A stretch of 64,000 nucleotides of DNA from Alphaproteobacteria bacterium (GTDB lineage: Bacteria > Pseudomonadota > Alphaproteobacteria > Paracaedibacterales > VGCI01), in the NCBI GenBank assembly GCA_016870095.1, contig VGCI01000001.1, forward strand, positions 186,001-250,000, written 5' to 3'. The notes under the pieces are model-generated. The model did no database searches. It was not told the DNA's origin and worked only from the letters and a program-made list of their open reading frames with translations. Below are positions 27,822-37,075 of the stretch, one piece after another; position 1 is the stretch's first letter, and every line of letters starts with the position of its first letter. Position numbers and translations under genes: made by a program.

Positions 27822-28478
27822 ATGAATCGTACTATTTTAGCTTCTCTGACATCTGTTGCTTTAAGCTTTGCTGCAGGATCAAATATATTGGCTAATCCTG
27901 CTGCGCCAACAGAACCCCCTCATGCTGATCAACAGGCGCCACAAGTAGAAAAATTGGCAACTGAAAAATTATCTCCAGAAGTATTGAAAGCGTGTGAAGA
28001 AAAACTTGCAAAAATTAAAGAAGCCGGAAATTCTTTGCCGACAGAGAAAAAGGTTGAGTTTGATAGCAGCCTAAAACATGCTGCAATTGAAATTGAGGAT
28101 TTAAATAATCCAGCTCATAAAGACTCGAAAAAGCATCTTCATGCTTTTAATGGGCATATTAAATTTGCTGAAAAAATTCTCCATCAGCAAGAAATTTTGC
28201 AAGCAAAAGCAAAGAAAGAAGAAGAACGTCAAGCAAAAGCCCAAGAACGTAAAGTAAGGGCTGAAGAACGCAAAGCAAAAGCTGAAGCGCGCGCAGCTGC
28301 ACGTGAACAAGCACGCAAGGCCAAGAAAGATGCACCCAAAATAGAAAAAAAGCTATTGGATGACAGCAAGGCCCCGCAAGACCGAAGAATAAGACAAGAT
28401 CAAGCCGATAATGGAAGATCTGAAGGAGCCAGCACTCAAGAGCCGGGAACAGAAGCTAGAAAGCCCCTGAACTCATAA
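27822..28478 (+). CDS. secreted Lys/Ala/Glu-rich coiled-coil protein
   Basis: 218 residues with signal peptide MNRTILASLTSVALSFAAGSNILA. The mature part is highly charged; residues 130-180 run almost without a break as Lys/Glu/Ala/Arg repeats (for example KAQERKVRAEERKAKAEAR), a probable long single helix or coiled coil. No known domain. AAAGGA precedes the ATG. It is similar in style, but not clearly in sequence, to the genes at 18955 and 32729. Confidence 0.75.
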   Translation: MNRTILASLTSVALSFAAGSNILANPAAPTEPPHADQQAPQVEKLATEKLSPEVLKACEEKLAKIKEAGNSLPTEKKVEFDSSLKHAAIEIEDLNNPAHKDSKKHLHAFNGHIKFAEKILHQQEILQAKAKKEEERQAKAQERKVRAEERKAKAEARAAAREQARKAKKDAPKIEKKLLDDSKAPQDRRIRQDQADNGRSEGASTQEPGTEARKPLNS

Positions 28479-28759
28479 AGCTCACAATTGATGATCATAC
28501 GGGGGGCCCATTTATAAGGGCTTCTCGTAATGCCCCTATTTCTTATCGAGTATTTCCTTGACTTTTCTAAAATAAACTGTATGGTCAGTCCTATATGGCA
28601 GAATTCATAAATTCTCAAAAGTGTATTTGATTTCATTACAAGTTTTCATTTTACTATAGATTTATAACTTAATTATTTTTTATTGATCTTCATTGAGTCA
28701 AAAAGATGAAACAACATCTGCCGACTATAATATTTCCAAAATGATTTGGAGATATAAAA

Positions 28760-30580
28760 ATGAATAATATAAAGGATAATACTACTATGTCTATAGTTCC
28801 AAATCAGCAATCTAATTCTGATCTCACTACTCAACCCACTTTAAAAATAAATCCAGACCTTTTTCAAAATTCACCCATTAAAAGTTTCGATTCATTCTCT
28901 TTTCCCGAAAGCCTTGTGTTTGCCTTGAAAGATATGGGCATTTCATGCCCAACTCCCATTCAAGCGGCTACAATAGCTTTGGCAGTTGAAGGACAAGATG
29001 TTATGGCATCTGCACAAACGGGAACAGGAAAAACACTGGCTTATACGCTTCCCCTAATGGTGCGTCTTCTGGCATCTCCCCAGAGTAATGCCCTTGTCTT
29101 AGCGCCTACACGAGAATTGGCAGCACAGGTTCGGGATATTTTGCGGCAACTTTTGGGAAGGCGCCCGGCTTTCAACATGGCTTTACTGATAGGGGGCGAA
29201 TCCATGGGAAAACAATTTGCCCAGTTAAAAGGTCGTCCTCGCATTATTGTAGGCACCCCGGGTCGTATATGTGATCATTTGACTCGAGGAAGTTTGAGTT
29301 TAAAGCATACAGGATTTTTGGTAATCGATGAAGCAGATCGAATGCTGGATATGGGCTTTAGCATTCAACTTGACCGCATAGCTGAGTATCTCCCCAATCA
29401 AAGACAAACATTGATGTTTTCAGCGACGGTTCCTTCCAATATTTTAAAATTGTCTCAGAAATATTTGCAAGATCCTGCATGTATATGTGTTGATTCTCCA
29501 ACGAAAGCAGCTCCAAATATCAAACAAGAAATTGTTCGAACGACACAAGGGGAAAAATTCCCTAACTTGATGCGCGAATTAAATGAGCGTGAGGGATCTG
29601 TTATCATATTTGTAAAAACAAAGCGGGGTGCAGATCAATTGGCTGATAAGCTTCGTCGTCAAGATTTAAGCGCCGATTCTATTCATGGAGATTTAAAGCA
29701 GCGCCAACGAGACAGGGCAATTTTACAATTTAGAAACAGTAAAACGCGAATTATGGTTGCGACTGATGTTGCGGCTCGTGGCTTGGATATTCCGCATATT
29801 CGTCATGTCATTAATTATGATTTACCTCAATGTCCGGAGGATTATATCCATCGTATTGGAAGAACGGCTCGGGCAGGTTCAGAAGGTAATGCTTTGTGTT
29901 TAATTTGCCCTGATGATAATGCAAAATGGAATGCGATTAACCGATTAATGAATCCAGGTGCACCTAAAGAACCAACAGGTCCGGGAAACGGACGTTTCCA
30001 AGGTAGGCCGAGTAAAGGACGTTCTTCGGGAAAATTTGAGAGTAGGGGGGCTGGCAATGGGCGCCCTGATTTTCCTCGCAAAAAACAATCTTCTAGTGAT
30101 ACCTTTGGTCAATCTTGGGGAAAGCCAAGGCAAGAAAATTCCGATAATTCGCAAGGGAAACCTCTGGGAAAATCATTTGGGAACTCTCCAAAGAAATCTT
30201 CTGGTAAACCGTGGGACCGTCCAAGACAAGATGCTACAGGTGAGTCTCAAGGAAAACCATGGGACCGCCCAAGACGGGATGCTGCAGGTGAGTCTCAAGG
30301 AAAACCGTGGGACCGTCCAAGACGGGATGCTACAGGTGAGTCTCAAGGAAAACCATGGGACCGTCCAAGACGAGGAGTTTCAGGTGATTCTCAAAGCTCA
30401 TCATTAGGTAAACCGCAGAGTAAATCCTGGGGGAAGCCTCGGCGTGAATCTTCCGCTCAACAACCATTTCAACAAGGTGCTCACCCCTCAGCTCAGCCTT
30501 GGGGAAAAAGCAAACCTTCCGGATTTAATCCTAATGGTCCTAAAAAAAGTCCACCTAAGAGATTTTCAAGAGGTTCATAA
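28760..30580 (+). CDS. DEAD-box RNA helicase with tandem-repeat tail
   Basis: 606 residues. The helicase core has AQTGTGKT (motif I), PTRELA (Ia), DEAD (II, in VIDEADRM), SAT (III), and HRIGRTAR (VI), so it should unwind RNA with ATP. Before it lies a short N-terminal extension; after it a 190-residue basic, Gly/Ser/Arg/Pro-rich tail with four tandem copies of a 16-residue unit (GKPWDRPRRDATGESQ type, residues about 482-545). GGAG precedes the ATG. A second, RhlE-like helicase lies at 44346. Confidence 0.95.
   Translation: MNNIKDNTTMSIVPNQQSNSDLTTQPTLKINPDLFQNSPIKSFDSFSFPESLVFALKDMGISCPTPIQAATIALAVEGQDVMASAQTGTGKTLAYTLPLMVRLLASPQSNALVLAPTRELAAQVRDILRQLLGRRPAFNMALLIGGESMGKQFAQLKGRPRIIVGTPGRICDHLTRGSLSLKHTGFLVIDEADRMLDMGFSIQLDRIAEYLPNQRQTLMFSATVPSNILKLSQKYLQDPACICVDSPTKAAPNIKQEIVRTTQGEKFPNLMRELNEREGSVIIFVKTKRGADQLADKLRRQDLSADSIHGDLKQRQRDRAILQFRNSKTRIMVATDVAARGLDIPHIRHVINYDLPQCPEDYIHRIGRTARAGSEGNALCLICPDDNAKWNAINRLMNPGAPKEPTGPGNGRFQGRPSKGRSSGKFESRGAGNGRPDFPRKKQSSSDTFGQSWGKPRQENSDNSQGKPLGKSFGNSPKKSSGKPWDRPRQDATGESQGKPWDRPRRDAAGESQGKPWDRPRRDATGESQGKPWDRPRRGVSGDSQSSSLGKPQSKSWGKPRRESSAQQPFQQGAHPSAQPWGKSKPSGFNPNGPKKSPPKRFSRGS
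30203..30394 (+). repeat. four tandem 48-bp in-frame repeats
   Basis: Four consecutive 48-bp copies within the helicase gene encode GKPWDRPRxDATGESQ-type 16-residue units. Copies differ at few bases; the last copy ends RRGVSGDSQ. Because 48 is divisible by three, copy gain or loss keeps the frame. Confidence 0.95.
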
Positions 30581-30737
30581 GTCGAACTTCTTGGTTTAGG
30601 TTGTTTAAAGTAATTCTTTGGGGTTGAGTGTTAAGCTTGCACCAAAGGATTGACTTTAAAAGGACTTACGCCTTGACCCCCTTTGAATCAGAAAATATAT
30701 TTAAGATAATTGAAAACTCTTGAACCAGGGAGGTAAT

Positions 30738-31712
30738 GTGAAAAAAATATATCATTACTTTCTATTCCTTTTGTTCGCAACAACTGGAGTTGCTGCAGAA
30801 AAATTACTTCCCGATGACTCTTCTGATAACCGCCAACAGCCTGGTGGGGATCAATCTGTAGCCGATCCTAAAAAGTCACTTTTGGGTTCCTCTCAAATTG
30901 TTACAAAATCCGAAGAGCAAAGGGTTGGATCGGAACAAGCCCGGGAAAATTTACTCCGAAGTCTTGATCTTACAACCAACACTCCAACTCTTGCAGATGC
31001 ACCAATCGATATATTTTATCAAGAAAGAGGACTTGTCAGAATGGCATTTCTTAATTCGGGATATTATATGAAAAAAGCTTCCGGTGCGGTTGCAAGTTGT
31101 ATTACTTTTGTGAGAGCGTGTGTACCTCTTTCTTTTATGCAAGCGGCATCAGTAACTGCGGCTAGTTCCTATGCAGAAATGATTGTTCGAGGGGATTCTG
31201 AAAATTTTCCTGATATCTCACTTGCTGATTTATTGGCAGTTTTTCAAAGTGATCCGGATCGAACGACGTTTAAACAATATTCTTTAAATCAAAGAACTTT
31301 TTCTTTTACCTCACAAGGATTTAATGGCATTAATACGGGTTATCAGGGACGCGCTATTATTAAGGATTTTGCTTTCGGGCAGCGATTGGTTCGCGCTGGG
31401 GATGAAAGCAAAGTTCTCGATAGTTATACGGAGGAAAAGGGTAGAACCCGACTTAATGCACTTATCACTTTGGAAGAACATATAACACTTTTAGAATGGC
31501 TAGGGAAACGTTTTGTCTTTAATGATTTGATTTATTTAAGAAAATTGGGGAAGCCTTATAAGGATGTTTTTGGGAATACCTGTATTTTATATGAACTTGC
31601 TGCAGATCCACAAGGGCTCATTATTGAAGTGATGCGTAAACAAGACAAGGAATATGATCAATTAGTTGCTCTGTGGCAAGAACGTTGGAGCTACCAACAT
31701 AGTCAGAAATAA
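30738..31712 (+). CDS. secreted protein of unknown function
   Basis: 324 residues from a GTG at 30738 with GGAGGT immediately upstream; the in-frame TTG at 30720 would put that site inside the gene. A signal peptide (KKIYHYFLFLLFATTGVAA) is followed by a Gln/Ser/Asp-rich stretch and then a more ordered region ending in a probable globular segment (EEHITLLEWLGKRFVFNDLIYLRKLG and onwards). I do not recognise a family. It is followed by an AT-rich hairpin and convergent prmA. Confidence 0.75.
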   Translation: MKKIYHYFLFLLFATTGVAAEKLLPDDSSDNRQQPGGDQSVADPKKSLLGSSQIVTKSEEQRVGSEQARENLLRSLDLTTNTPTLADAPIDIFYQERGLVRMAFLNSGYYMKKASGAVASCITFVRACVPLSFMQAASVTAASSYAEMIVRGDSENFPDISLADLLAVFQSDPDRTTFKQYSLNQRTFSFTSQGFNGINTGYQGRAIIKDFAFGQRLVRAGDESKVLDSYTEEKGRTRLNALITLEEHITLLEWLGKRFVFNDLIYLRKLGKPYKDVFGNTCILYELAADPQGLIIEVMRKQDKEYDQLVALWQERWSYQHSQK

Positions 31713-31723
31713 AAGTTTCAAAG

Positions 31724-31747
31724 TTTTTATAAAGCACTTTATAAAAA
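31724..31747. terminator. AT-rich hairpin between convergent genes
   Basis: TTTTTATAAAG and CTTTATAAAAA form an 11-bp perfect stem with loop CA, flanked by T on the plus strand (31748-31750) and A-run sequence on the other side. It lies between the stops at 31712 and 31752, so it could terminate both transcripts. Confidence 0.6.
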
Positions 31748-31751
31748 TTTA

Positions 31752-32624
31752 TCACTCTGTTTTTTCTAATAATAAAGCTACCCAATCATTAAGAGTCCTT
31801 AAGCTATGTAAACGAAGACCATAAGTCCGATAAGCATTCACAACCTCTTCCCGATCACGATTAAGTAACCCAGATAAAATCACCAGGCCTTTAGGAGCCA
31901 AGGATTGTGATAATTCTTTCGCCATACTAATGAGGGGAGCGGCCAAAATATTCGCAGTAATAAGATCATAAGGAGCTCTGCTATACACATTTGGGTTCTC
32001 AAAACCCTCACTTAGCAATCCCTGGAAAAGGGGAGCACAGTGATTGAGGGCCGCGTTGTGGGTGGCAACGCGAATGCATTCTGGATCATTATCTGCAGCA
32101 AGAACGTTAACATTCCACGTTTTGGCCATGGCAATGGCTAGAATTCCTGATCCACATCCCATATCAAGAGGCTTTTGAAATGTTCGACCCTCCGTTGCCA
32201 AATCATCCAAAGTAAGCAAACATCCCGTAGTTGTTTCATGTTCCCCAGATCCAAAAGCTGTGGCTGCATTAATTTCGAGTGTGACAGAGTCTTGAGGAGG
32301 TTTTGGAGTTGTATGGCTACCATAAACATAATAGCGCCCAATTTGTTGAGGGGGGAAACTCCGCCACGTAGCTTCTAACCAATCTGTATCAGGTATCTTT
32401 TCAATACTTAAGGATGGAAGTGAAATATGGAGTTTTTGACAAATAGGAGATAAGAGGCTCAGGAAGTCTTGAGGTTGAGGTTCCTTTGTCATAATTGCTT
32501 CAATGATCCATAAATCAGCGTCTTTGGTTTCAAACCAGGAAACGGCAGAAACATGGTCTTCCAAGGAGCTGCCTAGGTCTGCGGCATGGGAGGGTTGGGC
32601 GTGAAAAAAAATTCTCCAAAACAT
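31752..32624 (-). CDS. prmA: ribosomal protein L11 methyltransferase
   Basis: 290 residues. The S-adenosylmethionine motif LDMGCGSGILAIAMAK and ADNDPECIRVATHNA are visible, with the preceding FGSGEHETTTGCL typical of PrmA. It trimethylates L11. GGAG precedes the ATG by 8 nt. It is slightly divergent from E. coli PrmA but motif order is normal. Confidence 0.95.
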   Translation of the reverse strand: MFWRIFFHAQPSHAADLGSSLEDHVSAVSWFETKDADLWIIEAIMTKEPQPQDFLSLLSPICQKLHISLPSLSIEKIPDTDWLEATWRSFPPQQIGRYYVYGSHTTPKPPQDSVTLEINAATAFGSGEHETTTGCLLTLDDLATEGRTFQKPLDMGCGSGILAIAMAKTWNVNVLAADNDPECIRVATHNAALNHCAPLFQGLLSEGFENPNVYSRAPYDLITANILAAPLISMAKELSQSLAPKGLVILSGLLNRDREEVVNAYRTYGLRLHSLRTLNDWVALLLEKTE

Positions 32625-32728
32625 TTGCGTTTCTCCGGGGGGATGAAAGGGGAAAATTGGACTTAACAGTTTATTAATTTTTCTAACCTTACACTATTTT
32701 TATAACTTGATAAATATGGAGAAGCATT

Positions 32729-33142
32729 ATGAAAAAAGTCACGTTGTTGCTTGCACTAACTACTTTGTTCTCTAAGTTGGCTATGGCTGATGAGCCCATT
32801 AAGAATTCCGCTGCTTTTGAAAAGGATTTGACAGGGAATAAAAAAGAAACGACACCGGCTCAGGAGAAATCTCAAAATTCAAATAAGGAAGAGGGAAAAG
32901 AAGCAACCCAGCTTAAACTAGCTGACTTGATGAAACAGCAAGAAAAAATCACGAATGAAATGGTCGAGCTCAATGGTAAAATCGCGGCTCTAGAAGAGTC
33001 TACAGACTCTGAAAAAGATAGTAAAATCAGAGAATTGGATGATTCTCTCAATAAGTTAATGAGCCAAGGGTCTAAAGTGCAAGTAAAAATTGATAAACTT
33101 CATACGCCAGCATCAGAAGATACCAAAGCTGCAAAAAAATGA
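32729..33142 (+). CDS. small secreted coiled-coil protein
   Basis: 137 residues: signal peptide MKKVTLLLALTTLFSKLAMA, then a charged, Lys/Glu/Asp-rich chain with regularly spaced Leu/Met/Ile between residues 65 and 130 (LADLMKQQEKITNEMVELNGKI and on), a probable coiled coil. GGAG precedes the ATG. No known family recognised. Confidence 0.75.
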   Translation: MKKVTLLLALTTLFSKLAMADEPIKNSAAFEKDLTGNKKETTPAQEKSQNSNKEEGKEATQLKLADLMKQQEKITNEMVELNGKIAALEESTDSEKDSKIRELDDSLNKLMSQGSKVQVKIDKLHTPASEDTKAAKK

Positions 33143-33165
33143 GTTCAGAGAAAGACTAGAGATTT

Positions 33166-33708
33166 CTAAGGTCGAATTTCGATAGGCGTTCCAACAGGAG
33201 TAGAGTGATAGATCTCCTCGATTTCTGCATTTGAGACAGCGATACAACCCCTTGTCCAGTCAAAAAATGCATGCATTTTACCCAGCCAACTGAAGCCTTT
33301 ACCAACACCATGAATCATAAGGTCACCTCCACAAGCCATTTTTTTGGCGAAAGCATATTGAGTGTCATTTTTGTTCGGATAAGAAATTTTTAAAGATAAA
33401 TAAAATTTGCTTTTATTATTCTTGGAAATAATTTTATAAAATCCTTCGGGTGTTTTGTTGTCTCCTTCTTGATGTTTGGGGCCAATGGGTTGAGCGCCCA
33501 AAGCAATTTGATAACTTTTAATGGCTAGATTATCATGGAATATTGTCATCTTCCTCTGATGCTTTTCTACCAAAATATAAGTTATAGTTGGTAAGGTATG
33601 TTCTAAGGGATGGTTTTGTATAAAGGAAAATCCTATAGAGAAGGCTAATAATAAACAGCCAAAGCTGAATATAATTTTTTTGATATTTGACGTTTTATTC
33701 TTTTTCAA
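33166..33708 (-). CDS. L,D-transpeptidase family (YkuD domain) protein
   Basis: About 180 residues. A membrane anchor (KKIIFSFGCLLLAFSIGFSF) is followed by a YkuD-like domain: HGVGKG and DWTRGCIAVSNAEIEE, with the catalytic Cys in RGCIAV. It would cross-link or modify peptidoglycan in the periplasm. There is no ATG; the start is a TTG, probably 33708 (or upstream in-frame 33747), in both cases inside the uvrD 3' end in another frame. Shine-Dalgarno is weak. Only two residues of the usual HxxxxxxxxxxxxSxGC pattern differ. Confidence 0.85.
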   Translation of the reverse strand: MKKNKTSNIKKIIFSFGCLLLAFSIGFSFIQNHPLEHTLPTITYILVEKHQRKMTIFHDNLAIKSYQIALGAQPIGPKHQEGDNKTPEGFYKIISKNNKSKFYLSLKISYPNKNDTQYAFAKKMACGGDLMIHGVGKGFSWLGKMHAFFDWTRGCIAVSNAEIEEIYHSTPVGTPIEIRP

Positions 33709-35872
33709 CAAAATCAGCCATAACTTTTTTAAGACCCGCAGCGTCAAATTCTATTTCGAGTTGATCTCCATTCACGCTGATGATGCGGCCATAACCAAAT
33801 TTCTGATGAAAAATGCGATCTTGCGGTCGGTGTGCATGGTGGGCACGCAAAGGAACATCAGAAAATTCAGCGTCAATAAAAGCCTTTGTAGGGGTAGGGC
33901 GAGAAGGATATGCTGGGATAGACATTTCATTTCCATTTGCTTGAATAAGGGTAATATGAGCGGCGGGAAGTTCCTTAATAAAGCGAGAAGGAAGCATATG
34001 TTGCCATCCCTGATAGGTGCGCCTATTGAGTGCAAAGGTAATGATCGCTTTGCGTTGCGCTCGCGTGATGCCAACATAAGCTAATCGTCGTTCTTCTTCC
34101 AGTCCTTCTTGACCCTTTTCGTCTAATGATCGAGAGTGGGGGAAAAGGCCTTCTTCCCAACCAGAGAGAAACACAGTATCAAATTCTAATCCTTTAGCCG
34201 CATGAAGAGTCATAATAGTAATCATATCGGCTTGATCTTTTTTTGTTGTGTCCATAACGAGGCTGACGTGTTCTAAAAATCCACCTAGAGTGTCAAATTC
34301 CTCCATGGCACGCACCAATTCTTTCAAGTTTTCAAGTCTTCCCGCTGCATCGGGTGATTTATCATCTCGCCACATCCGTGTATAACCGGATTCATCCAAG
34401 ACCATTTTAGCTATGGTGACATGGTGGTCATTTTGTAACCCGTGTCGCCAGCGATCGAGATCGAGAAAAAAGGTTCGCAAAGCTGTGCGAGCGCCGCCAC
34501 GGATAGCATCAGTTTCACATAAAATTCGGGCGGCTTGTGGTAAGGAAATAGCATTTTCACGTGCATAGGTATGCATATATTGCAAAGTGGTTGCGCCAAT
34601 GCCACGCCGGGGTGTGTTAATGATGCGTTCAAAGGCAAGGCCATCATCAGGTTGGCTAATAAGACGCATATATGCCATCGCATCTCGGATTTCTTGGCGT
34701 TCATAAAATCGCAATCCCCCAATCACTTTATAAGGAATTCCTAAAGTCAAAAAGCGGTCTTCAAACTCACGTGTTTGATAGCCCGCGCGCACAAGGACAG
34801 CCATTTTACTTAACAATATTCCTTGGCGTTGCGCTGCTTCAACTTCATCGCCAATAAAGCGCGCTTCGTCTTCAGAATCCCACGTGCCTCGAATCAGGAC
34901 TTTTTCGCCCCCATCAAGTTCTGTCCATAATGTTTTACCAAGTCGGCCTAAATTCTTTTCGATAAGGCCGGAGGCCGCACCTAAAATATGAGTGGTGGAA
35001 CGATAGTTTTGCTCAAGGCGGACAATAGTGGCACCCGGAAAGTCTTTTTCGAACCGCAAGATGTTGCCAATTTCAGCTCCACGCCATCCATAAATAGATT
35101 GATCATCATCCCCAACACAACAAATGTTGTTGTGGCCTTGGGCAAGGAGGCGTAGCCACAAGTATTGGGCGACGTTTGTATCTTGATATTCATCCACCAT
35201 GATGTAATGGAACTGATCTTGATAAGATTTCAAAATCTCGTGGTGATCTTGAAAAAGTTGTATGCAGTATAAAAGAAGATCGCCAAAATCTACAGCATTA
35301 AGAGTTTTTAAGCGGTCTTGATAAAGACTATAGATTCGATCGATCCAATTTCGAGGTGGGATTTGATCAAGTTTTTGACAGAATTCAACTCGATCTTTCT
35401 TCGAACTGATAACGGATATGACCATTCGAGGAGGATTCTTTCCCTCATCGATGCCTTCCGCTTGAAGAATTTGCTTAATTAATCTTTGTTGGTCATCTGT
35501 GTCTAGAATAGTGAAATTTGGTTTTAAGCCAACTACTTCAGCATGACGACGTAAGATTCGCACGGCAATCGCATGAAAGGTTCCCAGCCATAACCCTTCT
35601 GTGGGTTGGTTGAGTAATGCACCCACACGGTCGCGCATTTCTGTTGCGGCTTTATTGGTGAAAGTGACGGCAAGAATTTGTGAGGGATAGGCCAGCCCAC
35701 AGGCTAAAATATGTGCCATACGAGTTGTGAGAACGCGCGTCTTACCCGTACCTGCCCCAGCCAAAATAAGTACGGGTCCATTAATGGATTCAACAGCAGC
35801 TCTTTGCTCGTTATTTAAAGCGTCAAGATAACTGGGTGTCATGGGGTAGGGTATGGCAACAGAGTGAGACAC
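33695..35872 (-). CDS. uvrD: DNA helicase II / UvrD-type ATP-dependent helicase
   Basis: 725 residues, superfamily 1A helicase. Visible: GAGTGKTRVLTTRMAHIL (Walker A), DEYQDTN (Walker B), QNYRST, TLHAAKGLEFDTVF (motif V) and LAYVGITRAQ (VI). A C-terminal PcrA/UvrD-like tail (GYGRIISVNGDQLEIEF) closes it. Roles: nucleotide excision and mismatch repair. The start is GTG at 35872; an ATG at 35842 is an alternative. Its 3' end overlaps the start of the L,D-transpeptidase gene. Confidence 0.95.
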   Translation of the reverse strand: MSHSVAIPYPMTPSYLDALNNEQRAAVESINGPVLILAGAGTGKTRVLTTRMAHILACGLAYPSQILAVTFTNKAATEMRDRVGALLNQPTEGLWLGTFHAIAVRILRRHAEVVGLKPNFTILDTDDQQRLIKQILQAEGIDEGKNPPRMVISVISSKKDRVEFCQKLDQIPPRNWIDRIYSLYQDRLKTLNAVDFGDLLLYCIQLFQDHHEILKSYQDQFHYIMVDEYQDTNVAQYLWLRLLAQGHNNICCVGDDDQSIYGWRGAEIGNILRFEKDFPGATIVRLEQNYRSTTHILGAASGLIEKNLGRLGKTLWTELDGGEKVLIRGTWDSEDEARFIGDEVEAAQRQGILLSKMAVLVRAGYQTREFEDRFLTLGIPYKVIGGLRFYERQEIRDAMAYMRLISQPDDGLAFERIINTPRRGIGATTLQYMHTYARENAISLPQAARILCETDAIRGGARTALRTFFLDLDRWRHGLQNDHHVTIAKMVLDESGYTRMWRDDKSPDAAGRLENLKELVRAMEEFDTLGGFLEHVSLVMDTTKKDQADMITIMTLHAAKGLEFDTVFLSGWEEGLFPHSRSLDEKGQEGLEEERRLAYVGITRAQRKAIITFALNRRTYQGWQHMLPSRFIKELPAAHITLIQANGNEMSIPAYPSRPTPTKAFIDAEFSDVPLRAHHAHRPQDRIFHQKFGYGRIISVNGDQLEIEFDAAGLKKVMADFVEKE

Positions 35873-36197
35873 AATCGTAATTTTGCTTCCAATTAAGATA
35901 TCTTGACCATAGATAGCAGGGTTAAGAGGGTAACTGCAACAGCGTTCATATCAATAGAGGTGCCTAATAAATTTAAGAAAGAATTGTAAAAAATATACTT
36001 TTAAAAATTTTGTCTAGTGGGGCAGTAAGGATTGTGCATTTCTTAATAAAATTTTTTGTTCTATAGAATCTGCTGAAAGCATGAGAGATACCGCTGTTTT
36101 GAATTTTTCTTAGCTATTCTGACCACTTGTTCTTTTCAGTTGGCTGAGGTAATGATATAAAATTATTGTAAAGTTAATTTAAAATAAGGATATATAT
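35873..36197. other. 325-bp gene-free divergent spacer
   Basis: No ORF, tRNA or other RNA recognised. It separates divergently transcribed uvrD and the lipoprotein gene and probably carries both promoters. A candidate for the plus direction is listed separately. Confidence 0.6.
36133..36161 (+). promoter_or_regulatory. possible promoter for the lipoprotein gene
   Basis: TTTTCA at 36133-36138 and TATAAA at 36156-36161, 17-bp spacer. The lipoprotein start at 36198 would have a leader of about 30 nt. Inferred by match to consensus only. Confidence 0.35.
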
Positions 36198-36647
36198 ATG
36201 CGTACCTCCAAAATATTATTGGTTTCTCTGCCTCTTGTTCTAGCTGGATGTTTTGATTCGGATGGAGATTCCATACATTATCATCCTCAACCGGCCCCTG
36301 TAGTGGTCGCTACACCTTCAACGAAAACTCCTGCGGTTGTTAAACGCTCTGCACTAAAACCACAAAAGGCCCCAGATTGTGGATGTGGTCATGGGCCGGA
36401 TACGGTTTCAGCGGCCTCTCCTTGTCCCAATCCTGCTATTTGTCCTCCCATACCCGTGACAGCTTCTGGTGAAGAATGGCACCCAAGTGAAGGGCTACTT
36501 GTTCGTGCCGGGGATTTGGTCATGGAATTGCAAGCAAAAAATGGTGGGGTGAGACCCAGTCATGCCGTTATGTCAGTCCATATTCAAAAGAACATGGGTT
36601 TGACGTCTCCTCAAGCTGAAGCTGTTTTGGAAGAATTAGGTCTTTAA
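36198..36647 (+). CDS. small lipoprotein of unknown function
   Basis: 149 residues. Hydrophobic leader with lipobox LAGC, Cys17, so lipidated. A Pro/Lys/Cys-rich middle (including APDCGCGHGPDTVSAASPCPNPAICPP) contains five cysteines, which could form disulfides. The C-terminus (about 100-149) is predicted helical. No known family. A strong bidirectional terminator follows at 36664. Confidence 0.72.
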   Translation: MRTSKILLVSLPLVLAGCFDSDGDSIHYHPQPAPVVVATPSTKTPAVVKRSALKPQKAPDCGCGHGPDTVSAASPCPNPAICPPIPVTASGEEWHPSEGLLVRAGDLVMELQAKNGGVRPSHAVMSVHIQKNMGLTSPQAEAVLEELGL

Positions 36648-36663
36648 TTTAAAGCAACAGGTC

Positions 36664-36700
36664 AAAAAACCACCGCTCTCATTGAGGGCGGTGGTTTTTT
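36664..36700. terminator. strong bidirectional Rho-independent terminator
   Basis: AAAAAACCACCGC pairs with GCGGTGGTTTTTT, about 13 bp, loop TCTCATTGAGG. T-runs lie on both strands. It sits between the lipoprotein gene (+) and rpmE (-). Confidence 0.9.
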
Positions 36701-36746
36701 ATGGTTAACGTTTGTTTTGGTAAACGATAAGAAAGACGCTCAAAAA

Positions 36747-36974
36747 CTATTTCTTGAGACCAATATCTCCGAAACGCTTGCTGAACTTGCTGATTTGACC
36801 GGCTGTATCCAATATTTTTTGGTTAGCCCCTGTCCAAGCAGGATGAGATAAGGGGTCGATATCTAATTGCATAGTATCTCCAGGCTTTCCCCAGGTTGTT
36901 CGCGTTTTAAAAGTTGTGCCATCAGTCATAACAACATTAATTTCATGGTAGTTCGGATGAATATCTTGTTTCAT
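36747..36974 (-). CDS. rpmE: 50S ribosomal protein L31
   Basis: 75 residues: [19 protein letters not shown] at the start, [13 protein letters not shown] and the conserved FSKRF near the C-terminus. It lacks the four zinc-binding cysteines, so it is the zinc-free type common in alphaproteobacteria. AAAGA precedes the ATG. Divergently placed from the mla operon by 101 bp. Confidence 0.96.
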   Translation of the reverse strand: MKQDIHPNYHEINVVMTDGTTFKTRTTWGKPGDTMQLDIDPLSHPAWTGANQKILDTAGQISKFSKRFGDIGLKK

Positions 36975-37075
36975 AATCTTTCTTTTCCATTTTGATAAAG
37001 TTCTTTATTTCGTGTATAGCCTAGAGTGGTGATAATATGCAATGATTTTGTCATGACTGATGAGGAATTGCTCTC

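Noticed and set aside
28499-28545. GC-rich inverted repeat after 28478 as a terminator
   Set aside because: The stem is short and imperfect and no T-run follows.
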